Below, one piece after another: positions 1 to 10,075 of a stretch of DNA of 64,000 bases. The notes below the pieces were generated by a model. The model saw only the letters and a program-made list of their open reading frames with translations, ran no database searches and was not told the DNA's origin. A program made the position numbers and the translations under genes. Position 1 is the first letter of the stretch. Each line of letters starts with the position of its first letter. Source of the DNA: Rhabdophis nuchalis (lineage: Eukaryota > Chordata > Lepidosauria > Squamata > Natricidae); contig CM077645.1 in assembly GCA_039707465.1 (NCBI GenBank), positions 61,599,850-61,663,849 of the forward strand, in the 5' to 3' direction.

Positions 1-1239
1 TCTGTACATTAAAACAATTAAAATAATTGATCAGGCAATGTAAACAGTTGTGAACACAGTCCTCTTGCCCTATTTGAAACGGCTATAAAAAACAAAAGAT
101 TTATTTAAGATCTGTGGCGCCCTTCCCCCAAAGCAATAAAATACAATTAAACTCCCCCCAAATTGAAATGGCCTGATAAAAGGCCTGGTAAAGAAGACCT
201 GGCCTCTAAAAATAGAAGCCATAGAGCCAACTGTAACTTTCAAGGAAAAACATTCTGGTTGGTTGCATGAACAGCCTTTTTTTTAAAAAAATGAAGTTGC
301 AGGGTATCCATTTCCCCATGTCCTTTCCCCATTTTTGCACTGTCATTTATATTTTAAACTTTGATAAGTCTAATAAAAAAATTTCATTTAAAAAATGTTC
401 ACTATCTGGGCTCTGCAAAGTGTTTCGGGTATAAGTAGCAATACATTGATTAATCCAAGGATATTTATTTATATTTAATGAATTTATATACCTACCACTC
501 AAAATATGACTCAAGATGGCTAGTCAAATCTGAGATATAAAAATAAATCAATCTTCTTGGATCCAATTACCTTGAAAGAATCATGAAGTATACGCTCATA
601 GGGAATCGCAATACTCATTTAGTGTCTCTATTTTAAAATTGCAACCATGTCTAAAAAATGTACAATCATGACAGATTTCAGTTGACTTTGTATATGCTAC
701 TATGCAACAACAAACACCCTGTCAACAGACAAACATTCTGATAGGTGGACTGTGTGTTATGTTTTATCTTTGGGTTGCTATGCTTTAGCAAGTGTTGTGT
801 TTACTTTTAGGTTTCTACAGTATCATTTCAACCTTTGGATAAAGGCAATTTCATAGTTAAGAATTAGCTATGAAGCTCCAGTGGCCAACTGCAACTATTC
901 TCTAATATAAAACAGAAGATACAATGGTGACTTTGCAAAGGGCTTCATTTCATGTTAAACTAAATTCTTTCTGGTTACTCCTTTTATTGCAAGTTCATCT
1001 TGTAAAGCTAATTATCCCTATCTAACCTTAATTTAAAGGTTAGTGTAAAAATATACATCCAATATATATTTATATATTATGTTAACTAACTGTCCTATCC
1101 AATGACAACGCATCTTAGTAGGTGCGGTGCATAATTCTAGACAGCCTGTGCGGTTTTAGACTACAATTTATTTCTTCACCAAGTACTCAGGATCCCATCT
1201 TGCAAAGGAAATGTTTGACAATGGAAGGTTCTTCATTTT
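1..1239. other. AT-rich non-coding sequence, nothing recognised
   Basis: Low-GC sequence downstream (in gene direction) of the CCDC186 first coding exon, so probably intron. I found no reading frame resembling CCDC186 coiled coil, no RNA gene and no clear repeat boundary. Confidence 0.5.
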
Positions 1240-2290
1240 ATTTTCGAATTTATACCCCGCCCTTCTCCATTGTTAGGACCCAGGGCGGCGCACAGGCATT
1301 ATTAAAAACATACAAAAAATAATATACATTATTAAAAGCATATTAAATTAAATCCCGTGCTAAAAAACCCATTTTAAAACCTAAAGATTAAAATTTATGG
1401 ATAAAAGTCAGAAACGGGCGGCTATGCTAGGCCGGCTTGTTGAAATAGATATGTCTTAAGACGTTGGCGGAAGAGGCGGAGGTCCGAGATGGTGCGTAGG
1501 TCGGGGGGTAGGTCGTTCCAGAGGGCCGGGCCCGCCACAGAGAAGGCCCTTCCCCTGGGGGTCGCCAACCGGCATTGCCCAGCTGACGGTACCCGGAGAA
1601 GACCCTCTCTGTCGGAGCGGACTGGACGAAGGGATGTATGTGGCAGGAGACGGTCTCGTATATAGCTAGGCCCCGAGCCATGGAGCGATTTGAAGATGGT
1701 CGTCAACACCTTGAAGCGCACTCGAAAGGCCACAGGCAGCCAGTGCAGCTCGCGCAGGAGAGGTGTTATGTGGGCTTGCCTTGGGGCATCCATAATCACC
1801 CGCGCGGCCGCATTCTGAACTAACTGTAGCCTTCGAGTGCACCTCAAGGGGAGCCCCATGTAGAGAGCGTTACAGTAATCCAGCCGAGATGTAACGAGCG
1901 CTTGAGTGACTGTGCGAAGGGCCCCCCGGTCCAGTAAGGGGCGCAACTGGCGTATCAGGCGTACCTGATAAAACGCCCTCCTGGCCACGGCCGCCACATG
2001 GTCCTCCATGGACAGCCGGGAATCCAGGAGGACACCCAAGTTGCGCACCCTCTCCACGGGGGCCAGTTGTTCGCCCCCAATGGCCAGTGTTGGACTTATC
2101 TGGCTGAAACGGGGTGCCGAAAACCACAGCCACTTAGTCTTGGACGTGTTGAGCTTGAGTTTGTTACTACCCATCCAGACCCGTACGGCCTCCAAACACC
2201 GGGACAGCACCTCGACGGCATCATTGGGGTGGTTTGGGGTGGATATGTACAGCTGGGTGTCGTCAGCGTTTAACTTTTCAATGCAAAGTA
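1240..2290 (-). mobile_element. 5'-truncated CR1-clade (L2/L3-like) LINE, 3' part of ORF2
   Basis: The minus-strand frame is open from about 2290 to 1422. It begins at the reverse-transcriptase catalytic motif ADDTQLYIS and runs through the thumb and C-terminal region, with motifs such as LDYCNALYMGLP, LQLVQNAAARVIM and LRELHWLPV that are typical of the L2/CR1 clade. A short 3' UTR follows, with the GC-rich end (tatacccc gcccttctcc) near 1250. The 5' two thirds (endonuclease and the RT fingers) are missing, the usual 5' truncation of target-primed insertion. The long open frame suggests a fairly young copy. It lies downstream of CCDC186 exon 2 in the same orientation. Confidence 0.85.
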
Positions 2291-2564
2291 TCTCCTCATC
2301 AGCAAAAATTACACTGAAAAATATGACTAACACAGAAATTGGGCTGACATTGCCCAATTTTTACAGATTAATAAGTAACTTGGCCTTCACATTCCCAAAG
2401 AATTGCCTTAAGGGATTCCTAGATCTCAAAATTTCAAAAAAAATTGTCCAACTATAAGTTTCAGTATGATCATATAGTTATTGCTATCCAGATAAATTTT
2501 TAAATCTATTACAGACCACACAAATGTTTAAGAGGCAGTATGCAGCTTTTCACATAGTACTCAC

Positions 2565-3226
2565 TTCTTTATTATGTGCTCTTGCTGTAAATATTTATCT
2601 TGAATGCATTTTTCAAACACAGCCAAGGTAGCCTTGGTATTGCGCATTCCGTTTGAAAGTGTAGGATTTTTCAACAACTCTGTTGACAGGAGTTCAGATT
2701 CAATTTCTTCTAACAAAGCCTCCTGAGAGGAAGCATTCTCTAGATTTGAGATAAGGTTCTTTGTGTAATCCGTGTCATATGGGCTCTCTGAACAGACCCC
2801 ATAAGGTCTTTTCACATGATCTTGAAATAGGTCCGTCAAGGAGTTATTTTTGTCCTCCGTTTTCAAAACCTGTTGTTCAACTTGTGCACTGGGCAAGCAA
2901 TCTGCTTCCTTGGATTCTTTTACTTTAAACTCACAGCAATCTCCATTAAAGTTTGGAGCAGGTTGTGCTTCAATTACATCTCCATCCTCATTTAAATCAA
3001 TAGATGATAAGATGGGATCCAGTATTAACTCTTTATTTTCTATGCTTAAAGTGCTTTTTTCACATCTTGCGTCTGCAATAAGTACATCATCCTGAATATC
3101 ATACTTTTTGTCAGCTTCTTCAACACTTGGTAAGTTGGAAGATTCATTACCAGTCTCTGATAGGTTGACCATCCTTGTAGTATTGTGCTGTTCTGGTAAG
3201 TGCTCATCCATCTTTCCACCAAGAAT
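2565..3226 (-). CDS. CCDC186: CCDC186 (C10orf118), first coding exon
   Basis: CCDC186 is a large coiled-coil protein of the Golgi/endosome area that acts in dense-core vesicle maturation. On the minus strand an acceptor (polypyrimidine run then AG at 3228-3227) starts the exon at 3226. Fifteen bases of 5' UTR precede the ATG at 3211, and the donor GTGAGT begins at 2564, giving 215 codons plus 2 bases (phase 2). The N-terminal part is acidic and low complexity. The C-terminal part carries the segments I recognise from vertebrate CCDC186: SESPYDTDYTKN, LLEEIESELLSTE and the stretch ending KYLQQEHIIKK, which leads into the coiled coil of the next exon. That exon is not in the window. Similarity was judged from memory, but three separate conserved blocks agree and TDRD1 is the expected head-to-head neighbour. 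Confidence 0.93.
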
Positions 3227-3602
3227 CTAGAAATAAAATAATCCATATTATCACATAGATAAACAAGAGGTACTATAATCATTGTTCTAGGTACAGAACA
3301 TGGTTTTAAATATTATGGCAGTACTTGAACATTATTTAGTTCTATTAACTAAAAGACATGAAGATTTTTTTAAATCTTTTAATCTCTTTTCATATCACAT
3401 AATCACATCACTGATACAATCTAACCAGAAGAATGAAAAAACACATTTATTTATGCAAATAATTGGCCAATTAAATAAAGAACCCATATTACCTAGGTCA
3501 ATCATAGTAGTTGCCTTTTTATATAAATACTAGCTATACCCGGCCATGCGTTGCTGTGGCCCAGTCTGGTTAAATGGCCAACCAAACTGTGTGTAGATCT
3601 AC

Positions 3603-4543
3603 ACCTGCACACATACACACAACCACCATATAACCCCCAACCTACCTACCTACTGTATTTCTCCCTCTCTATCTATCCCTCTACCTACCTACTGTATTTC
3701 TTTCTTTCTCCCCATATCTACCTACCTACCTGCCTACCTACCTACCTGTATTTCTCCCTCTCTATCTATCCCCATATCTACCTACCTGCCTACCTACTGT
3801 ATTTCTCCCTATCTATCTATCCCCCTACCTACCTACTTACCTACCTACTGTATTTCTTCCTATCTATCTATCCTCCTACTTACCTACCTACTATATTTCT
3901 TCCTTTCTCCCTCTACCTACCTGCCTACCTGCCTACCTACCTACCTACCTACTGTATTTCTCCCTATCTATCTATCCCTCTACCTACCGACCTACCTACC
4001 GACCTACTGTATTTCTATCTATCTACCTACCTACCTACCTACCTACCTACCTACCTACCTACATTTCTTCCTTTCTCCCTCTACCTACCTACCTACCTAC
4101 CTACTGTATTTTTCGCTATCTATCTATACACCTACCTACCTACCTACGGTATTTCTCCCTTTCTGTCTATCCCTCTACTTACCTATCTATTGTATTTCTT
4201 GCTTTCTCCCTCTACCTATCTACCTACTGTATTTCTCCCTTTCTGTCTATCCCTCTACTTACCTACCTATTGTATTTCTTGCTTTCTCCCTCTACCTATC
4301 TACCTACCTGCCTACCTACTGTATTTCTCCCTCTGTCTATCCCTCTACCTACCTACCTACCTACTGTATTTCTCCCTATCTATCTATCACCCTACCTACC
4401 TACCTACTACTGTATTTCTCCCTATCTATCCATCTACCTACCTACCTACCTACTATATTTCTTCCTTTCTCCCTCTATCTACCTACCTACCTACCGTATT
4501 TCTATCACCCTATCTACCTACCTACCTACCTACCTACCGTCTG

Positions 4544-4603
<60 letters not shown>

Positions 4604-4657
4604 CCTACCTACCTACCTACCTACCTACCTACCTACCTACCTACCTACCTACCTACC
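3603..4657 (+). repeat. (CTAC)n/(CTAT)n tetranucleotide microsatellite with interspersed units
   Basis: About 1 kb of CTAC tetranucleotide runs, regularly broken by a unit resembling tgtatttctccctatctatctatcc. A pure (CTAT)n run lies near 4544-4600 and a pure (CTAC)n run at 4601-4655. The repeating interruption suggests a higher-order tandem unit of about 50-100 bp built from the microsatellite and the CR1 tail. A long open frame through it (YLPT repeats) is only translated repeat. Confidence 0.95.
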
Positions 4658-4854
4658 TTGCCCTCTAGAGGTGGGGGAAGGCTGTTTTCATCCTCCCCAG
4701 GCTCCTATAAAGCCTCTGGAGCCTGGGGATGACGTAAAAAGCATGCCAAATGCAGGGGTCATGCATATAGCATTATGGATGTGGCACACCTGTGCACATC
4801 GCCCCTGCACTCCCCGTTTTTGGCACGCGAGCCAAAAAAGGTTAGCCATCACTG
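4658..4854. mobile_element. hAT MITE fragment nested in the Helitron-like element
   Basis: The right end, read in reverse, is CAGTGATGGCTAACCTTTTTTGGC, matching the terminus of the complete hAT element at 42458-43182. The other terminus is missing: the sequence runs directly into the microsatellite at about 4657. The CR1 3' tail seen in the sister Helitron copy is absent here, so the insertion was followed by, or came with, a deletion. Confidence 0.7.
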
Positions 4855-5170
4855 CCCTATACCATTTCAAACAAATGGCTATCCAACATCTTCTTGAAGA
4901 CTTGCAGTGTTGGGGCATTCACAACTTCTGGTGGCAAGCTGTTCCACTGATTAATTGTTCTAACTGTCAGGAAATTTCTCCTCAGTTCTAAGTTGCTTCT
5001 CTCCTTGATTAGTTTCCACCCATTGCTTCTTGTTCTGCCCTCAGGTGCTTTAGAGAATAGCTTGACTTCCTCTTCTTTGTGGCAGCCTCTGAGATATTGG
5101 AAGGCTGCTATCATGTCACCTTTAGTCCTTTTTGTTAAACTGTATTTCTTCCTCTCTCTCTCTCTATGGG
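4855..5170 (-). mobile_element. CR1 LINE ORF2 C-terminal fragment captured in the Helitron-like element
   Basis: The minus strand encodes the CR1 ORF2 C terminus: RGDMIAAFQYLRG, LFSKAPEGRTRSNGWKL and RRNFLTVRTINQWNSLPPEVV. The same fragment sits at the same place in the other Helitron-like copy (62303-62700), so it was captured before the element multiplied. Confidence 0.85.
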
Positions 5171-5462
5171 CCACCTGGGAGTTTGCTATCTCAGTGCCTT
5201 TTTGGCTGTAAGAGGCCTCCGTACAGCTGACTGTTGGAAATGCCAGGTGGGAGGAGTTACAGGGAGGTGAAAAAATTTTCAGTGGTACATTTTACATTTG
5301 TGTACTGTGTACATGACACACGTGTGCTAGGCACAAAATGAGTAGCTATTCTATTATCGGAAGTCCTTGGCTACATTGTGTGAAAGTTTGGTGTAAATCG
5401 GTCCAGTAGTTTTTGAGATTAGTGGATTCGTACAAACTATTTTACATCTTTATTTATATAGA

Positions 5463-7637
5463 TGGAACCAGGAAACCATCCTGGTGGTGAGAGCAGCATC
5501 CACACCCAGATGACTACTTGGATACATGTCCAATTTACCTGTTAATTAAGCAATTTATTCTTGCCCACAAGCCTGTTCATCCTCTTCCTATCAACCTATC
5601 CACTTCCTTTGCAGGAGGGGATATTTGGACCTAGAATTGCTGCTTCAATTTCAGCAAGGGGACCGTGGGGAAGCTTCTAGGTATCTGCCTCTCTTTTAAC
5701 ACAGGAGATATAGCAATACCCTTGCCAAACCAATGGCTTCAACTCTATCCTTTTCCTACCTGCCCCAAAGCACTGTATATGTATGTAGGAAGAAGGCAGA
5801 TCTCTTCAAAGAATAGTTTCAAGGAAGACCCCAACAAGGTATGTTCTTCAACTTGTTCAAAACACTCAAACCTCCTAATGATCAATGTCGAGAGAAAACC
5901 CTATTCCAATGCCAAATTTAACCACAAAGAGTTTTGACTTGACTTTTACCTAGCACAACACAATATAAAGTAAGTCAAGGAAAAGATAGTTATAAGACAG
6001 ATTAATATGAAACTTGGTTTTTTTTACCACTGAACATTGATTTCCTTGATTTGTATTGCACATGGTAAAGTTCCAAAGGATAAAACAAAATGTTAGATTT
6101 ATTCACACTGAAAACTCAGAAAACTTGTATGCGTTATCCACATTATATTTTTATTATTAACAGTGAATATGTAAAATAATGCAAAGTACTAGCATCTTCT
6201 CATTATTTTATATGATTAAACACAACTGGTCTTCCTTGAACCCCAAAACCTGCCTTTTCTCCCTACTTGTATAAACACATACTTGGGACTGATACAAGAG
6301 GAAAATGTTAAAATCATTGATTTGACAGTTGCCAATGCCATGTCTCCTAGAGTACACAAAATATATACAACAGATAGGAAATTTCTTTGAATGTTCCACA
6401 TCTGAGTATGGAGCACAGAAAGGGTTCTTCCTCCTTTCCTATTTCACAATGTGTTAAAAAGTCTAAAGAACAAAGTAAACAGGATGCATTACAGCCAGCT
6501 CTTTAATGCTGTGAACCAAACAGGATTGGCTAACAACACAAATTTCCTTGTCTTAGATATAAGTGCAAGGGTTGAAGAATTATATTTCAATCAAGTTATT
6601 CTGCTTTCCAAGTATATCCCTGATAATCATCCTCTCGTGAACTAGTCCTGCTCTTTAAATAAAATGTAATGGTTACTAATAAAGTGAGGACAATCTTACA
6701 GTAGAAACATTCAATAGATTCACTGCAAAGTGACTATACCATTGCTACCATCCAAGAATGCTGGACTCCACCATACATTATAGATTATATGAATACATCT
6801 GGACAGCTCTCAGTTCTACTTAGGGAAAGTTCCTATCGGTTTAAACTCCTCCTTTAAATGTGGTTCCACTTATTCACATTAGATAGCACCATCAAAAGTT
6901 ATTGGAAAAATATTAAATGCCATCTCATCATCCCCAAACTTAGATTTGAAACAAGTATATATATTTTTCAAATTTTACAGAAACATATTTAGTGCCAATC
7001 ATTTTTACACATGGAATAACTGAAGTGGAAATATTTGAAAATGAATCTTAAAATACTGCAATCTAGATATTAAAAACCAATAGTTTTTATACAAAAGGCT
7101 AAAAGAATGGATGCATTGGTAAATAAAATAAAATAATAATAATAAAACAAAACAAAACAAGCTGAGGCTGTACAATATTAGGGTATATTGCTTAGCTGTC
7201 TGGGTTCATACAGCTTAAATTAAGTTGCTGAATGGTTGTACCATATAAAAATATATACACAATGGAGACTTCTTAACCAAGGAGTTTAAATTGGTCCAAA
7301 GGAACTATGTGTCTTAGAAATCTATTAAATGGGGGAAAGCATCTCTTTTCCATCACTTGTTGGGGAGACGGAAGCAAATAGCTTCAAAACATAACAGCCA
7401 GAACTCATAGGTAATGGGAACATACGTTCTTTCACTTACATTATTTTCTTCTTCTTCTGCACTTTTGTTGTCTTTTAAACAGCAGGTAATTTTTAAACAG
7501 CAGTAGTTCTAAAACTCGCTACATACTTAAAATAATATTTTTCTTTTTAAAAAGGGGGATGGTCATGGATAAGCATCCGAACTTTATAAGTTCTTTGTGA
7601 CTTCGTTACCATCTTTTAACTTAAAAAAAAAAAAGTA
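5463..7637. other. CCDC186 intron 1 sequence, nothing recognised
   Basis: AT-rich intronic sequence with short open frames only. No exon, RNA gene or bounded repeat was identified apart from a small (AAAAT/AACAA)-rich stretch near 7120-7160. Confidence 0.5.
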
Positions 7638-7960
7638 GAGCTGTAAGGGACTCTGGAGGTCTTCGAATCCAACCTTCTTTCTTAAGCAAGACACCCTAAA
7701 TTACTTCAGACAAATGGATGTCCAATCTCTTCTTAAAAGCCTCCCTCCATTGAGGGAGAAGCCACAACCTTTGAAGACAAGATGTTCCACTCATTAATTG
7801 TTCTCATCCTGAAGAAATTTCTTAGTTCTAGGTTTGTTTTCTCCTTGATTAGTTTCCATCCATTACGTCTTGTTCTGTCTTCAGGTGCTTTGTAGAATTA
7901 GATGTTGGAACACTATTATTATGTCACCCCAGTCTTTCTTTTTATTAAGCTAGACCATAA
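7638..7960 (-). mobile_element. CR1 LINE 3' fragment, decayed
   Basis: Read in reverse this matches the CR1 ORF2 C-terminal and 3' region, with the block gtccaatctcttcttaaaagc on the plus strand and the rttccaycc-type block shared with 4855-5170. Point changes break the frame. It has the same orientation as nearly all other CR1-clade copies in the window. Confidence 0.75.
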
Positions 7961-8176
7961 GTCTTCAAACTTTTCAGTCTGAAGACTACACTGGACATTT
8001 CTAAATATTCAAGAGCTTCGGGGGGAGAGAGATCAATTTTAGAAATGAGCCAATAAAATTTAGGTGAATGAATTTGTATAATGTAATATGACTCAGAATA
8101 ACACCAAAAAATAAATGTGACAAAGAAACAATGCCATGCTCTTATGGACAAATTATATAATATCAAACATTAAGAT

Positions 8177-8487
8177 AAAGGTAAGGTTCCCCTCGGACAT
8201 ATCAGCTAGTCATCCTGAGTCGGGGGGGGGGGGGAGGTGTTATTTCCGTTTCAAAGCCGAAGTGCCAGCGCTGTCCGAAGATGTCTTGGTGGTCATGTGG
8301 CCAGCATGACTAAGTGCCCAAGGTGCACAGAACGCTATTACCTTCCCACCAAAGGTGGTTCCTATTTTTCTACCTGCATTTTTATATGCTAGGGGTGCTA
8401 GGAATTTGAACCCCTGAACTGCCAACCTTTCTGATTGACAAGCTTAATAAGCCACTAGCGTCTTAGCCACTGAGCCACTGCGTCCCA
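8177..8487 (-). mobile_element. tRNA-derived SINE, full-length-looking copy
   Basis: In reverse the 5' end reads like a tRNA head: a box A-like tggctcagtggctaa at the right end and a box B-like ggttcaaattcc at about 8405. The body contains the blocks ccttcccaccaaaggtgg and gtcatgtggccagcatgac, and it ends near the aaggttcccctcg tail at 8180. A run of 14 G at 8222-8235 interrupts it. Related partial copies are at 29757-29950 and 49590-49845. I recognise this as a common squamate SINE but cannot give its library name with certainty. Confidence 0.8.
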
Positions 8488-8699
8488 TATATATATATCA
8501 AACATTAGAAAACATAAAAACAGAGAAAAACTATGCCCAACAGTCCAGAACTGTCTTTTCACCACTTGCAGGTTAAAGAAATAACTCTTCAGCCAGGTCC
8601 CTCTTCCTCTTTCTCATCCAGATGACCCTGACCCAATTCTGAAGAGACTTTCTTTGTCGGGGAGGATCATCCAAGGAAGCCCCCTGAATCACCCCTCCA

Positions 8700-9402
8700 C
8701 AGTGGTGTAGCGTGGGTTGTCAGCACCCGGGGCAAGGCAAGTAATTTGCACCCCCTAACCCTCCCCCAGATAGTCCCTCGCTCCGCTTTCAAACCACAAT
8801 AAAAGTGGGAAGAGACGGAAAAGTGCGCGCATCGGGGGCGGGGGGGGAGCGGGAGGGGACGCCTTGCGCGGGGAGGGGGCGTGGCGCTGGAGGGTCCTGG
8901 GGGAAAGGGTGGGGGCGGAGGGGGATGAGGAGTGGAAGGGGGTGTCTGGCGGGGGGGCGTTCCTCCCCCCCCTCCGCCTGCTCGGCCGGGGTATCAATTT
9001 GCAGCAGGAGCTCCTCCTCCGCCTCCTCCTCCTTCCCGGCCCCTCGCTCGCATTCTCGACCCTCCCCGGGTGGGCTGAGCAGGGGACCCCTCCGGCCGCC
9101 GGAGCGAGCGACTTCCACCCGGGCTCTCTCCGCCGCCTCCGCCCAGGCTTCCCCGTTCGGCGCCGTCTGGCCTTTTCCCGCCTCTCCGCGCTCCCTCGAC
9201 GCCGCAGGAGGGGAAGCTCCGTGGCGCCTCCGCCTCCCTTCCCGCGAGTGTCAAAACTTTGTTGGGGCGGCGTCGGCGGCGGGACGGGGCTGAGGCGGGA
9301 GGCCGGCCTGAGGCAGGCGGGGTGCGCGGTGCGAGCGCGCCCCCCCCAGATGTTGCGCCCGGTGCGGCCGGCACCCCCTGCACCCCCCACGCTACGCCTC
9401 TG
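8700..9402. mobile_element. Non-autonomous hAT element with CpG-island-like cargo
   Basis: The termini are CAGTGGTGTAGCGTGGG at 8700 and the inverted CCCACGCTACGCCTCTG ending at 9402. They are flanked by a perfect 8-bp duplication, CCCCTCCA (8692-8699 and 9403-9410), diagnostic of the hAT superfamily. The interior, about 8800-9380, is extremely GC- and CpG-rich with purine/pyrimidine blocks, unlike the AT-rich surroundings. Several overlapping open frames exist on both strands, but they are low complexity and I do not call them genes. Confidence 0.9.
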
Positions 9403-9589
9403 CCCCTCCAATAAAGGAAACAATCTTCTGGCTGGCTCAAAGCTGGTGAAAGTTGATGTTTCCCTTTCCTTGTCAGCATCCCTCTAGCTGGATCACAACA
9501 CATACACCTTATCAGAAAAATCATGGGAATCCAACTTTCCTTTTGAAACAATGGTGGATACAACCTGCTCTTTGGAAAGAATTAGAGAT
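9403..9589. other. Short intronic spacer
   Basis: Contains the hAT target-site copy and a short imperfect direct repeat (ttggaaagaattagag at about 9575 and 9596). Nothing else was recognised. Confidence 0.5.
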
Positions 9590-9990
9590 GCTGTTTGGAA
9601 AGAATTAGAGCTCAACACATGGAAGGAGCTGGAGGGCTGGAAGGTACCTTATTGAAGCCCACATATAGCCCACAGGGAATTGGAAACCTCTAAACTAGAC
9701 ACATCCAATTCCAGCAAACATTCCTCATATGTTTTAGCCTCCTGTCTCCTGATCATTTTTGTTGCTCGTCTCTGCACTCTTTCTAAAATTTCAACATCTT
9801 TTTTCATATCGTTGCAATCAAAACTGGATGCAATATTCCAAGTGTGGTCTTACCAGGGCATCGTAATGTGGTATTAGCAGTTATGTGATCTTGATTCTAT
9901 CCCACTGTTAATGCAGCCTAGGACTGTGTTGGAGTATTTGGTGGCTGTAGCACACTGCTGGCTTATATTTAAGTGGCGCATCTACTAGGA
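9590..9990 (-). mobile_element. CR1 LINE internal/3' fragment, decayed
   Basis: In reverse orientation this carries recognisable CR1 ORF2 blocks, such as the one around ccaagtgtggtcttacc (9838) and the cactgctggcttatatttaa block (9952). These are homologous to 23340-24440. Frames are broken. Confidence 0.7.
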
Positions 9991-9992
9991 TA

Positions 9993-10075
9993 GGGGTGTC
10001 AAACTGGCGGTCTGTGGGCCAGATGTGTCACATGCAGGCCATGCCCACCCCAGCTCCACGAATGGGAAAAACATA
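9993..10075 (+). mobile_element. hAT terminal fragment
   Basis: AGGGGTGTCAAACTGGCGG followed by a block with gtgggccagatg matches the TGTCAAACTC-type hAT terminus also seen at 23588-23715 and, inverted, near 41896. No second terminus was found, so it is called as a fragment. Confidence 0.5.

Larger units (their letters stand above)
3530..5462 (-). mobile_element. Helitron-like composite element, copy 1 (minus strand)
   Basis: Read on the minus strand the element begins TCTATATAAATAAA at 5462 and ends with GCCGGGTATAGCTAG at 3530, flanked by A and T. TC...CTAG ends between A and T, without target duplication, are the Helitron signature. The 5' part includes the block around aaactactggaccgattt (5390-5415). 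Inside are a CR1 3' fragment, a (CTAC/CTAT)n microsatellite and a nested hAT fragment. No Rep/helicase coding is present, so it is non-autonomous. It shares both ends and the CR1-plus-microsatellite interior with 62005-63121. It lies about 300 bp upstream of the CCDC186 exon 2 acceptor. Confidence 0.75.

Noticed and set aside
2561..3211. A complete 216-codon gene
   Set aside because: The apparent stop is created by the splice donor GTGAGT; the protein continues in a further CCDC186 exon outside the window.
3551..4732. 393-codon open frame rich in Y, L, P and T
   Set aside because: It is the (CTAC)n/(CTAT)n microsatellite read in one frame; the repeat has no stops by composition.
8405..8487. 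A functional tRNA gene
   Set aside because: Only box A/B-like pieces of a SINE head are present; it does not fold as a tRNA by eye and similar SINE bodies recur in the window.
8800..9400. CpG island as promoter of an unknown gene
   Set aside because: The block is exactly enclosed by hAT inverted repeats and an 8-bp target duplication, and no exon follows.
8755..9563. Several overlapping 100-220-codon frames on both strands
   Set aside because: They come from the GC-rich cargo of the hAT element, overlap each other in all frames and have low-complexity P/R/G composition.
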